A stretch of 10,336 nucleotides of DNA from Pseudobdellovibrionaceae bacterium. GTDB lineage: Bacteria; Bdellovibrionota; Bdellovibrionia; Bdellovibrionales; JAMPXM01. The position numbers and the translations under genes were made by a program. The notes under the pieces are model-generated. The model had not been told where the DNA came from and made no database searches. It worked only from the letters and a program-made list of their open reading frames with translations. Below, in pieces: positions 1-6,787 of this stretch. Location: assembly GCA_022843085.1 (NCBI GenBank), contig JALHOI010000069.1, forward strand, positions 1 to 10,336, in the 5' to 3' direction. Each line of letters starts with the position of its first letter. Position 1 is the stretch's first letter.

Positions 1-396
1 TTGAAATATTCGTTCTACTTTGTGGGCATGACACTGGTAACGATGGGCGCCGTGTTTCTGCTTTTTCTTCTTTCGCTTGAAGATATGATCACAACTTTGG
101 CCGTTGTTTATCGCATCGAGCCCGAAGTCGTAGGAGCCATCAACCAGTCACTGAAGACCGCAACCTTTACGACCGTCACCGTTGCGCTTTTGTTCGGTGT
201 CATCTCGGTTTCCCTCGGAATTATTCTGACTCACCGACTTGTGGGTCCCATGGTGCCAATCCGAAGGCTGATTCAGCAGCTGTCGGATGGAGAGTACGGA
301 GCTCAGGGTCGACTTCGCACAAAAGACGACTACCAAGAGGTCATGAACGAGCTCAACGAGCTTTCAAAGAAGCTGATCGAACGTCACCCGAGGTGA
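1..396 (+). CDS. Membrane protein ending in a HAMP domain (5' end probably missing)
   Basis: The visible 131 residues contain two hydrophobic segments, at about residues 5-27 and 55-78, separated by a loop of roughly 27 residues that should be periplasmic. A HAMP-like linker follows directly (about 78-126). It has the expected proline after the second membrane span (GPMVPIRRL), a Gly-Glu turn (SDGEY) and a second amphipathic helix with NELNELSKKL. HAMP domains normally pass signals from a membrane sensor to a kinase, cyclase or chemotaxis domain, but here the protein stops right after HAMP with no output domain. The frame is open at base 1. TTG could be a start codon, but the first membrane span begins almost immediately with no basic N-terminal region, so the real start probably lies outside the window. 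The HAMP call is from pattern only; the function is unknown. Confidence 0.7.
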   Translation: MKYSFYFVGMTLVTMGAVFLLFLLSLEDMITTLAVVYRIEPEVVGAINQSLKTATFTTVTVALLFGVISVSLGIILTHRLVGPMVPIRRLIQQLSDGEYGAQGRLRTKDDYQEVMNELNELSKKLIERHPR

Positions 397-401
397 TCGA
401 C

Positions 402-431
402 GGCTTCGCTCGACTGAGAGCCTGGTTTTTT
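402..431 (+). terminator. Possible Rho-independent terminator after the HAMP gene
   Basis: GGCT (402-405) pairs with AGCC (419-422). Inside it CTC (409-411) pairs with GAG (416-418) around a GACT loop, with a three-base bulge on the left arm. A run of six T (426-431) follows three bases later. It lies between two convergent genes and ends one base before the stop codon of the minus-strand HD gene. The bulge and short stems make it a moderate candidate. Confidence 0.4.
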
Positions 432-1730
432 CTAGAGTTTTCGTTCAGCCACTATTTTTTTTGCCCGGCTTAACATTTCGGGTGCCACGTAGATGCGTTC
501 GATTCGTCGAGTTTCTTCATACTGTTGAAAAACCCGAGTCACCTTCTCAATCGGCACGGGTTTTTCGCGAAGATCGTACTCATCGACGACAAAGATCGGA
601 AACGCTTCTTGATCTTGTGTTGCGTGGTACTTCGAAAGTCGAGCTTTTGAACCGGCGTGAATCGTTTGAATACCTTCGGCTTTCAACACATCACAAATTT
701 TCTGTGGCCGAGGCGTCGAATCGGTGGCGTGAATTTCTGTAAGCATGCGGTACGGTCGGCGATCTGCGATACGTCTTGCCCACTCACTTTTCTGAGCCGC
801 TAGGTGTTCATAGAGCGAATAATCCGAACATCGCAAATACCCCTCAAGGTCGGCCGGTAACTTATATGTACACTCGGGCGAGTGTAGATACCTCTGCAGC
901 ATTTCCTCAAAAATAATACTTTTGTGATGAAAGTAGACCATCAAGTACATGTGATGCCGCGAAATTAGAAAGTCATCGAATGTATAGAGCGCACGCCGAT
1001 TCAATGCGAGATGAACTTTTCCTCGAACTTCGTGGTACGTCAGATTTCCGACAAGCCAATCCAGTTCAATGCTGCCATAGTTTGTTCCGCAAAAATAAGC
1101 ATCGCGCTGAAGGTAATCCATGCGGTCAACATCCATTTCGCTCGATACAACCTGCGAAAGAATCGGTCTGAAATCGAGGCCCTGATCGACAAAAAAATCA
1201 TCTGGCGCTTTAACGCCGCGATCGATCAAACAAGCAACGTGAACTCCTGTTAGGTCCTTCGAAGTTTTGTCAAGACATCGAGAGAGTTCTGAATCGGTGA
1301 CCATTTTAATGGAATAGTCTTCGTGAGTGGCTTTTCGCAGAGGATCAATCGAGTAACCGCGCTCGCGCGACCCATAGATTTTTATGTCGAGTTCAGAAAC
1401 TTTTGGCATGACGTCTTCTGTGGTGTGTGAAAGCGGGCCGTGCCCGATATCGTGAAGAAGCGCACCAAGCCGAACCGCCCGCCTGAGCCGAGCCTTCGCG
1501 CTTTCATTCGAAAATTTAAAACTTTGAAAAATCGAATCAAAGGCGCGACCCGCGAGATGCATCACGCCAAGCGAGTGCAAAAAGCGCGTATGTGAAGCTC
1601 CTGGAAAGCTGTATTCCGCAAAACCCAATTGTTTAATTTGACGCAGGCGTTGAAACTCGCGTGTTTCAAGAATAGCCTCTTCGGCCTCGCTTAGGCCGAT
1701 CGAACCGTGTATCGGGTCTTTGATTTCCAT
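432..1730 (-). CDS. HD-domain phosphohydrolase, SAMHD1-like (COG1078 type)
   Basis: 432 residues starting at ATG 1730. The N-terminal half follows the SAMHD1/COG1078 pattern closely: DPIHG (5-9), RLRQIKQLG (28-36), FPGASHTRFLHSLGV (42-56), LLHDIGHGPLSH (91-102), HEDYS (136-140) and DVDRMDYLQRD (200-210). The HD metal ligands are visible as H52, H93-D94 and an aspartate in the 200-206 block. Family members hydrolyse dNTPs to deoxynucleoside and triphosphate, or related phosphate esters, in the cytoplasm. Substrate and allosteric control cannot be read from the sequence. It is transcribed divergently from thyA across a 129-base gap, which suits a role in deoxynucleotide balance (inference). The upstream ribosome site is weak (an A-rich stretch before GTGC). 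It ends in TAG. Family assignment is secure; exact substrate is not. Confidence 0.88.
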   Translation of the reverse strand: MEIKDPIHGSIGLSEAEEAILETREFQRLRQIKQLGFAEYSFPGASHTRFLHSLGVMHLAGRAFDSIFQSFKFSNESAKARLRRAVRLGALLHDIGHGPLSHTTEDVMPKVSELDIKIYGSRERGYSIDPLRKATHEDYSIKMVTDSELSRCLDKTSKDLTGVHVACLIDRGVKAPDDFFVDQGLDFRPILSQVVSSEMDVDRMDYLQRDAYFCGTNYGSIELDWLVGNLTYHEVRGKVHLALNRRALYTFDDFLISRHHMYLMVYFHHKSIIFEEMLQRYLHSPECTYKLPADLEGYLRCSDYSLYEHLAAQKSEWARRIADRRPYRMLTEIHATDSTPRPQKICDVLKAEGIQTIHAGSKARLSKYHATQDQEAFPIFVVDEYDLREKPVPIEKVTRVFQQYEETRRIERIYVAPEMLSRAKKIVAERKL

Positions 1731-1816
1731 GCACTTTTTCTGAGCTAGATTGCGGTCGCTGTAAAGGAGTTTGACCCCGCGCGGCGATGCGGCGGATTTT
1801 AGTCGAGCGCTTCGCA

Positions 1817-1832
1817 GTTGCCGGTTGGCAAC
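1817..1832. promoter_or_regulatory. Inverted repeat in the divergent HD/thyA intergenic region
   Basis: GTTGCC and GGCAAC form a perfect 6+6 inverted repeat around GGTT. It overlaps the candidate -35 element of thyA, so it could be a repressor site or a small hairpin. No known operator is recognised. Confidence 0.3.
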
Positions 1833-1853
1833 GGTAGTTGGGATTGATTTAGT
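1825..1853 (+). promoter_or_regulatory. Candidate sigma-70 promoter for thyA
   Basis: TTGGCA (1825-1830, 5 of 6 to TTGACA) is separated by 17 bases from TTTAGT (1848-1853, 4 of 6 to TATAAT). If real, transcription would begin near 1860, at or beside the first ATG. The thyA message would then be leaderless, or translation would start at a later in-frame codon. The match is modest. Confidence 0.3.
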
Positions 1854-1859
1854 GCTGTC

Positions 1860-2768
1860 ATGGACCTGACAACACTGAATATGACGACACTGAGCAAACC
1901 GACCGCTAGCCCTGTGAATTTAAGATCTTCCAGCTTCGAGCCTGGGCAAGCAGATCTGGTTTACTTTGAACTTCTTAAGCGCATTCTTGATCACGGCGAA
2001 GAGAAGTCAGATCGCACCGGCACCGGCACACGCAGTGTATTCGGTCATCAGATGCGCTTTGATTTGGCCAAGGGTTTTCCCCTTCTCACAACGAAAAAGT
2101 GTCACACAAGATCGATCATCCACGAGCTCCTTTGGTTTCTCAAAGGCGACACGAACATTGCGTACCTCAAAGAAAACAAAGTCGGCATCTGGGATGAATG
2201 GGCCGACGAAAATGGCAACCTCGGTCCGGTGTACGGAAAGCAATGGCGCGCGTGGGAAGCTTCGGACGGACGCGTGATCGATCAGATTAAGAACGTCGTC
2301 GACACCATCAAAACAAATCCAGATTCTCGGCGCATGCTTGTCGTTGCGTTCAACCCTGGTGACGTTGATAAGCAAGCACTGCCACCGTGCCACGCCTTTT
2401 TTCAATTTTATGTCGGAGGCCGCAACGCCGACGGCACGGGCGGCAAACTTTCGCTTCAGATGTATCAAAGAAGTGCCGACGTTTTTCTCGGTGTGCCGTT
2501 TAACATCGCTAGCTACGCGCTTCTGTGCATGATGATGGCGCAGGTTACAGGCCTGATGCCAGGTGAGTTCATCCACACTCTTGGCGATGCTCACCTCTAT
2601 TCAAACCACATCGAACAAGCCAAACTTCAACTTTCGCGCGAGCCACGCCCAAGCCCCCGTCTCATTTTGAATAGCGCTGTAACGTCGATTTTCGATTTCA
2701 AATATGAAGATTTCGTTCTTGAAGGCTACGACCCACACCCGACCATTAAGGCCGAGGTCGCGGTTTAG
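1860..2768 (+). CDS. thyA: Thymidylate synthase ThyA
   Basis: Converts dUMP and 5,10-methylene-tetrahydrofolate to dTMP and dihydrofolate in the cytoplasm. The sequence aligns along its length with E. coli ThyA: DRTGTGT (51-57), FPLLTTKK (73-80), SIIHELLWFLKGDTN, IWDEWADENG, the catalytic cysteine in LPPCHAFFQFYV (Cys177, matching Cys146 of E. coli), QRSADVFLG, PFNIASYALL, and the C-terminal EGYDPHPTIKAEVAV. At 302 residues it is longer than the usual ~264, because of about 31 extra N-terminal residues and a short Gly/Asn-rich insertion near 186-195. No clear Shine-Dalgarno site precedes ATG 1860. In-frame ATG 1881 and GTG 1914 are alternative starts that would remove part of the extension. 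Identity is certain; the start is not. Confidence 0.97.
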   Translation: MDLTTLNMTTLSKPTASPVNLRSSSFEPGQADLVYFELLKRILDHGEEKSDRTGTGTRSVFGHQMRFDLAKGFPLLTTKKCHTRSIIHELLWFLKGDTNIAYLKENKVGIWDEWADENGNLGPVYGKQWRAWEASDGRVIDQIKNVVDTIKTNPDSRRMLVVAFNPGDVDKQALPPCHAFFQFYVGGRNADGTGGKLSLQMYQRSADVFLGVPFNIASYALLCMMMAQVTGLMPGEFIHTLGDAHLYSNHIEQAKLQLSREPRPSPRLILNSAVTSIFDFKYEDFVLEGYDPHPTIKAEVAV

Positions 2769-2799
2769 AATCTTTACTTGTCGTTAAGTTCGTCAATTC

Positions 2800-2814
2800 C
2801 GGTTTAGTAAACCG
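2800..2814. promoter_or_regulatory. 15-bp palindrome between thyA and the lipoprotein gene
   Basis: CGGTTTA-G-TAAACCG is a perfect 7+1+7 dyad ending 22 bases before the lipoprotein ATG. A one-base centre cannot close an RNA hairpin of this size tightly, so a protein-binding DNA site is the likelier reading. A GCCGATAG block (2823-2830) downstream resembles a sigma-28 -10 element but lacks a properly spaced -35. Confidence 0.3.
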
Positions 2815-2836
2815 AGAAATTGGCCGATAGGCCTTC

Positions 2837-4099
2837 ATGAAACTCTACTTAAGTCGAGCTGCGCTGGTCTTGATTGCGCTGATTCAGTTCGGCTGCTCGG
2901 GCGGCTTTGATGGAGCGCCACTCGACTTCACTCCGCTTGCTCTAACGTCGCCGGCTGAAGGCGAGCTTCTCAATAAATCAACGATCGAGGTCGCGGGCTC
3001 GTGCGTAACAGCAGCAGGCCCAGTTACGGTATCGGGCACTGGAGTACGTGAACCGGTTGTCACCGGATGCAACGTCAGCAAGTTCGTGGCGACCGTGAAT
3101 CTCTCGGCGAACGAAGGTTCGAAGTCGATTGAAATTTCTCAATCCAGCGGTACGGCGACCAGGTCAGGGCGAACTTCCATCGTTCGCGCGTGTCCCGACA
3201 ATTTCGCACTCGTTCCAGCCGACGCAAATCTTGGAGTCCCAGCCTTCTGCATCTCGACTTATGAAATGAAAGTCGCGACCAATTAGGGTGTGACTGTCAA
3301 CGATGGGGTCAATGGCGGTGTTCAACTTGATCCGTCGCTTTATGTTCCACAATCTAGACCAGCCGGAATTCCGTGGGTCATGATCACGTATGCTAACGCC
3401 CAATCCGAATGCGCGAGCCTCGGCAGCGACTATCATTTGGTAACAGCCCAAGAGTGGGGCGCGATGGCCCGTAATCTCGAAATAACCCCTGCCAATTGGA
3501 AATCGAACACGGTCGGCTCTGGGCTTATGTATTCCGGTCACTCGGACTCAGAAATTTCAGGGACGGCCGTTGCCGACGGATATGCGGTCAACGGTTCACT
3601 GCTTCTTAGCGCAGGCGACGGAAGCAACGGATTCATCGGGACCGGACAGAGCGAAAGCGCACGGCTAGGTGCCGAGCAGCGACGCCGATTTGTGCTCTCA
3701 AACGGTGATCACGTTTGGGATGTGAGCGGAAATGCTCGCGAGTACAACGACATTGACGGACTTGGCAGCACACTTCAGTACACACACGGGGTCGAGGCCG
3801 CTTTTGAACTTTTCTCGGCAGCGGCCCAAAGTGCACTCGAGTCTGTCAGGCTGTCAGCTCCAGCCGGCGTTTTTTCTCCGAACTGGATGTACCCTGCAAA
3901 TTCTAATCTTTCGCACAGCGAGAATGGAATCGGCAGTCTAAGTCTTACGACTGCAAGCGGCGCGAGAAGCCCGTATGTCATGACGCGAGGTTCGCACGCG
4001 AGTGGCGCGGGTCACGCCGGAATCTTCGCGGCAGACCTCGTTTCGGGCGGAATCAACGGCGAAACAAACATCGGATTTCGCTGCACAAAGTCTTTGTGA
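2837..4099 (+). pseudogene. Lipoprotein with Ig-like and formylglycine-enzyme-like (SUMF1) domains, interrupted by an in-frame TAG
   Basis: Two open segments, 2837-3286 (149 residues) and 3287-4099 (270 residues), lie in one frame and are split only by TAG 3284-3286. The first has a hydrophobic leader (about residues 5-19) and a cysteine at position 20 followed by SGG. This suggests lipoprotein export, although the residues before Cys (QFG) are not a classic lipobox. An Ig-like beta domain follows (about 33-115), then CPDNFALVPA and FCISTYEMKV, the usual opening of a SUMF1-type domain. The second segment continues that domain: ITYANAQSECASLG, LVTAQEWGAMARNL, HVWDVSGNAREY, MTRGSHAS and the terminal GFRCTKSL. 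No Shine-Dalgarno site serves GTG 3290, so the second half is unlikely to be an independent gene. TAG ends HD, thyA and fliC2 normally, so codon reassignment is unlikely. A nonsense mutation or base-call error fits best; readthrough is less likely. Function unknown. Confidence 0.75.
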
Positions 4100-4172
4100 G
4101 CTGAGTTCACGGCCGAATCGGTGCGCGGTCCCTAGGGTTGACGGTCGAAGTGTTTCACGGTTCTCTCAAACC

Positions 4173-4721
4173 ATGATTCTTTCAAGCATTGCCGCGATGG
4201 CAGTAAACCGCACAATTGGCGCGAACGGTGACCTACCGTGGAACATCGTTGAAGATATGCGATTTTTCAAACGAATCACCGACGGGCATGTTCTCATCAT
4301 GGGGCGCAAGACGCTTGAGACTTTTCCGGCGCTTCTGCCGCGTCGATTTCATATCGTCGTGACCCGCCAATCTGACTACGCGCCACCGCGAAAGATCGTC
4401 GGCGACAGCGATCAGTTTCTTGTTGTGGGAAGCACCGAAGAGGCTCTCGAGGCGGCCGAGGCATTGATTTCGGCTGAACCCGATTGGGGCACCGAAGTGT
4501 TTAATATCGGCGGCGGCGAAATCTACCAGGCGCTTCTGGGTAAGACCGATCGCATTTACCTCACAGAGATTGATCTTGAGGTCAGCGGCGACGCGCACTT
4601 CCCTCGCTGGAACGAAGAGGACTTTCGCGAAGTTCAGCGCCGCACGGGCGCCGACAGCGGAACTAACGGCCTTCCGAGCTACGACTTCGTCATCTACGAA
4701 CGAACAGGGAAGAAAAATTGA
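4173..4721 (+). CDS. folA: Dihydrofolate reductase FolA
   Basis: 182 residues. Reduces dihydrofolate to tetrahydrofolate with NADPH, recycling the by-product of thymidylate synthase. Family marks are in order: SSIAAMAVNRTIGANGDLPW (4-23, Met20-loop region and substrate pocket), the acidic substrate-binding residue in the VEDMRFFK helix (Asp28), MGRKT (43-47, NADPH binding), IGGGEIY (112-118), YLTEID and a C-terminal strand YDFVIYER. The frame is open upstream to 4002, but that part overlaps the preceding gene. ATG 4173 gives the normal family N-terminus (MILSSIAA) and length. The Shine-Dalgarno signal before it is poor. It lies two genes downstream of thyA and shares four bases with the next gene, which suggests co-expression. 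Confidence 0.95.
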   Translation: MILSSIAAMAVNRTIGANGDLPWNIVEDMRFFKRITDGHVLIMGRKTLETFPALLPRRFHIVVTRQSDYAPPRKIVGDSDQFLVVGSTEEALEAAEALISAEPDWGTEVFNIGGGEIYQALLGKTDRIYLTEIDLEVSGDAHFPRWNEEDFREVQRRTGADSGTNGLPSYDFVIYERTGKKN

Positions 4722-5413
4722 AGGGCATTGTCTACATTTGGAACTGGCTCAATTTGTTTCCGATGTTGACGCCTTTGGTCTTGTTTCCGCTTCTTTGGGT
4801 TTTTCGATCGATACTTTCGGCGTTATTTCAAAACACGTTTTCTAAAATTAATGCAGCCTTTGTGACTTTGGTTATTTTGGTCGCAACGGCGGCAGGCACC
4901 TACTGGATGTTTGTAGAAAGTCCGAAATCGTACGCAACCTTTCTGACGGTTCGTGGTTACGAAACAGATGCAACCGTAACGGCGATTCGCGCTGGTAATT
5001 CTGTCCTGACGGGCGGTCCTTATTCAGAAGTTGAATTCACTTACAAAAATCAGCAAGGTCTTCAATTTACGCAAAACTATATTTCGATTCCGCGTCGATT
5101 TTACCCGATTCTTCAAAAGCCAATTCTGCTGCCAGAAATTGGCACGATGCTGCGAATTCGTATGCCGACGACCGTCGATAGCGGCTTCGTCGTGCTGACG
5201 GATTCGAAAAAAAGCACTTATGGAGAAAAGCTCGAATGCAATGAGACGCGCCTTGTACTTTCTAAGGCTGAACTTCGGCATCGAAAAGAAGATTTCCCCT
5301 CGCAAACCGTCGTAAAAGCCTATCGAGATGCGATCAATCAAGTCCTCGAACTCAACTGCATCGATCTTAAAGAGCGCGATCGACTGCGCGAAATTCTTGG
5401 AAGACTAAAGTAA
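4718..5413 (+). CDS. Two-span membrane protein of unknown function
   Basis: 231 residues from a TTG start whose bases overlap the folA stop (TTGA, 4718-4721). A good Shine-Dalgarno sequence, AGGGA (4706-4710), sits seven bases upstream, so translation is probably coupled to folA. There are two hydrophobic segments, at about residues 10-30 and 44-66. After them comes a beta-rich region (about 78-160) with DATVTAIRAG, YSEVEFTYKNQQG and GTMLRIRMP, which resembles the loosely conserved DUF3592-type pattern, where a short strand pair follows membrane helices. The C-terminal 50 residues are charged and probably helical. I do not recognise a specific family. Nothing in it suggests a folate enzyme, so the link to folA is positional only. 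Confidence 0.8.
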   Translation: MKGIVYIWNWLNLFPMLTPLVLFPLLWVFRSILSALFQNTFSKINAAFVTLVILVATAAGTYWMFVESPKSYATFLTVRGYETDATVTAIRAGNSVLTGGPYSEVEFTYKNQQGLQFTQNYISIPRRFYPILQKPILLPEIGTMLRIRMPTTVDSGFVVLTDSKKSTYGEKLECNETRLVLSKAELRHRKEDFPSQTVVKAYRDAINQVLELNCIDLKERDRLREILGRLK

Positions 5414-5513
5414 CCGGCCAGGCTCAATGCGCTTTGTCCCGCCCTAGGTCTTGAAATCCACACGACGAAAATCCAGAAAAGTCTCATTGTGGGATAAATC
5501 TCGAAGTTTACCC

Positions 5514-5540
5514 TTCAGCGCCATTTTGAGACGCCGATGA
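5514..5540 (+). promoter_or_regulatory. Candidate sigma-28 (FliA) promoter for the first flagellin
   Basis: GCCGATGA (5533-5540) matches 7 of 8 bases of the sigma-28 -10 consensus GCCGATAA. TTCA (5514-5517) stands 15 bases upstream, at the correct distance, but matches only 2 of 4 of the TAAA core. Transcription would start about 80-85 bases before the fliC ATG. Flagellins are the classic sigma-28 targets, so the context supports it. Confidence 0.5.
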
Positions 5541-5619
5541 GTCAGCTGAGAAAGAATACCCAAGGTCCATCGCCTCAGAACGGTGGATCCCGCGGATCAA
5601 GGATGATCAGCGGAACTTC

Positions 5620-5626
5620 AAGGAGG
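5620..5626 (+). promoter_or_regulatory. Strong Shine-Dalgarno site of the first flagellin
   Basis: AAGGAGG lies four bases before ATG 5631 and fixes that start. A second, out-of-frame ATG (5627-5629) lies in the spacer and touches the Shine-Dalgarno sequence too closely to be used. Confidence 0.85.
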
Positions 5627-5630
5627 ATGT

Positions 5631-6479
5631 ATGGGTCTACGAATCAACACAAACGTGGCCTCGCTGAATGCCCAGAGGAATCTGACGGGCACGAAGTACG
5701 GTCTCGATAAGAGCCTCGAGCGCTTGTCGTCAGGCTTCCGCATTAATCGTGCGGGAGACGACGCGGCGGGCTTGGCGATTAGTGAAAACTTGAGAGCGCA
5801 AGTGCGCGGCCTCAAGCAAGCTTCGCGAAACGCACAAGATGGTGTGTCGCTCATCCAGGTCGCAGAAGGCGGCTTGAACGAGATCTCATCCATCATGATT
5901 CGTTTGCGAGAACTCGCGGTTCAAGCCGCTTCTGACACGATCGGCCCGGTGGAACGTCAGTTCCTCAACGTGGAATACGATCAGCTCGTTTCAGAGGTCG
6001 ATCGAATCGCGGATGGTACCGAATTCAACGGCACACAGCTGTTGAGTGGTACAGGTTCGGTTCTCGACTTCCAAGTCGGCACCCGAAACGATCCAAATAT
6101 TGACCGTCTGTCCTTCGACTCTTCAAAAGCAGATGCGAATACCGCCGCACTCGGTGTGAACCTCACGAGTGTTGCGGACAAAGCGTCGGCTCAGAATAGT
6201 TTAAGTGCAATCGACTCTGCGATTGTTAGCGTATCCGCGATGCGAGCCGATTTTGGAGCGATCCAAAACCGTCTGCAATCAACGATCGGTAACATCGCGA
6301 TCTCGGTTGAAAACTTGTCGGCTGCTAACTCACGAATTCGTGATGTTGACGTCGCCGAGGAAACTGCAGAGATGACTCGCAACAATATTCTGTTGCAAGC
6401 CGGAACTTCAGTCCTCGCGCAAGCGAACCAGACATCGAACACAGCGCTCTCGCTCTTGAACAAGACATTCCAAGGTTGA
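5631..6479 (+). CDS. fliC: Flagellin (first copy)
   Basis: 282 residues; the filament subunit, exported by the flagellar type III apparatus and polymerised outside the cell. The N-terminal D0/D1 block (1 to about 140) shows MGLRINTNVASLNAQRNL, LERLSSGFRIN, DDAAGLAISENLR and LRELAVQAASDT. The C-terminal D1/D0 block (about 195-282) shows FGAIQNRLQSTI, NLSAANSRIRDVDVAEETAE and MTRNNILLQAG. The linker between them is short, so the variable D2/D3 domains of enteric flagellins are absent. It is colinear with the second flagellin but ends with a few extra residues (NKTFQG). A strong ribosome site and a sigma-28-like promoter lie upstream. Identity is clear; which flagellin paralogue it matches in a reference strain cannot be told here. 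Confidence 0.97.
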   Translation: MGLRINTNVASLNAQRNLTGTKYGLDKSLERLSSGFRINRAGDDAAGLAISENLRAQVRGLKQASRNAQDGVSLIQVAEGGLNEISSIMIRLRELAVQAASDTIGPVERQFLNVEYDQLVSEVDRIADGTEFNGTQLLSGTGSVLDFQVGTRNDPNIDRLSFDSSKADANTAALGVNLTSVADKASAQNSLSAIDSAIVSVSAMRADFGAIQNRLQSTIGNIAISVENLSAANSRIRDVDVAEETAEMTRNNILLQAGTSVLAQANQTSNTALSLLNKTFQG

Positions 6480-6548
6480 TGAACTCTAACCTTCCCGTAA
6501 ATGAGGCCATGCCGGAGAACTAATCCACTCCGCGGCCAAGATTTACAA

Positions 6549-6577
6549 GCTAGATGAAAGCGCGCTTTCTTTCTAGC
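6549..6577 (+). terminator. Long hairpin about 70 bases after the first flagellin, possible mRNA 3' end
   Basis: GCTAGA (6549-6554) pairs with TCTAGC (6572-6577). Inside, GAAAG pairs with CTTTC around CGCG, with a small one-against-two internal loop. That gives about 11 base pairs. No T-run follows, so it may stabilise or define the fliC transcript end rather than terminate it by the intrinsic mechanism. Confidence 0.45.
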
Positions 6578-6603
6578 CGACTGACTGAATCTGTTTCCTG
6601 CTA

Positions 6604-6630
6604 TGTGGGGTTGTGATTTACAGCCCCACA
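6604..6630. other. Strong 11-bp hairpin with five-base loop
   Basis: TGTGGGGTTGT (6604-6614) pairs with ACAGCCCCACA (6620-6630) around GATTT, with one G-U wobble and no other defect. No T-run follows on either strand, so it is not a standard terminator. It may be part of a structured RNA or a protein-binding site. Confidence 0.55.
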
Positions 6631-6662
6631 ATTAAAGCAGCGGCAGAAGGTACCCGGTTCGT

Positions 6663-6677
6663 CCGACCGAAGGTCGG
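6663..6677. other. Short perfect hairpin
   Basis: CCGACC (6663-6668) pairs with GGTCGG (6672-6677) around a GAA triloop. It is GC-rich and should be stable. It lies 33 bases after the larger hairpin that ends at 6630, within the same untranslated stretch. Confidence 0.4.
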
Positions 6678-6747
6678 CGCGGAAGCGAGCGACGAATTTA
6701 AAAACGGCGACGCAAGCCGTGTTCGCGAGTCTTTTGAGCAACTCGTC

Positions 6748-6787
6748 TCGAGTTCTCTGCGCGAATTCTCTGCTCGAACTCTCTCGC
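6748..6787. repeat. Three imperfect tandem repeats of 13-14 bases
   Basis: TCGAGTTCTCTGC (6748-6760), GCGAATTCTCTGC (6761-6773) and TCGAACTCTCTCGC (6774-6787) follow each other head to tail. The shared core is CGA-(A/G)-(T/C)-TCTCT. Function unknown. Confidence 0.5.

Noticed and set aside
2007..2594. Long minus-strand open frame inside thyA
   Set aside because: It is the antisense shadow of thyA; its length comes from the codon bias of the real gene.
3284..3286. TAG reassigned as a sense codon in this organism
   Set aside because: TAG also ends the HD hydrolase, thyA and the second flagellin at their expected family lengths, so it behaves as a normal stop.
4138..4166. TTGACG as -35 of a folA promoter
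   Set aside because: No acceptable -10 sequence lies 16-18 bases downstream.
4002..4172. Extended N-terminus for dihydrofolate reductase
   Set aside because: The extra residues overlap the preceding gene in another frame and do not match the family, which begins at ATG 4173.
6479..6523. 14-codon frame whose ATG overlaps the first flagellin stop (TGATG)
   Set aside because: Too short, no Shine-Dalgarno site, no hydrophobic or other distinctive feature; a chance frame is the simplest reading.
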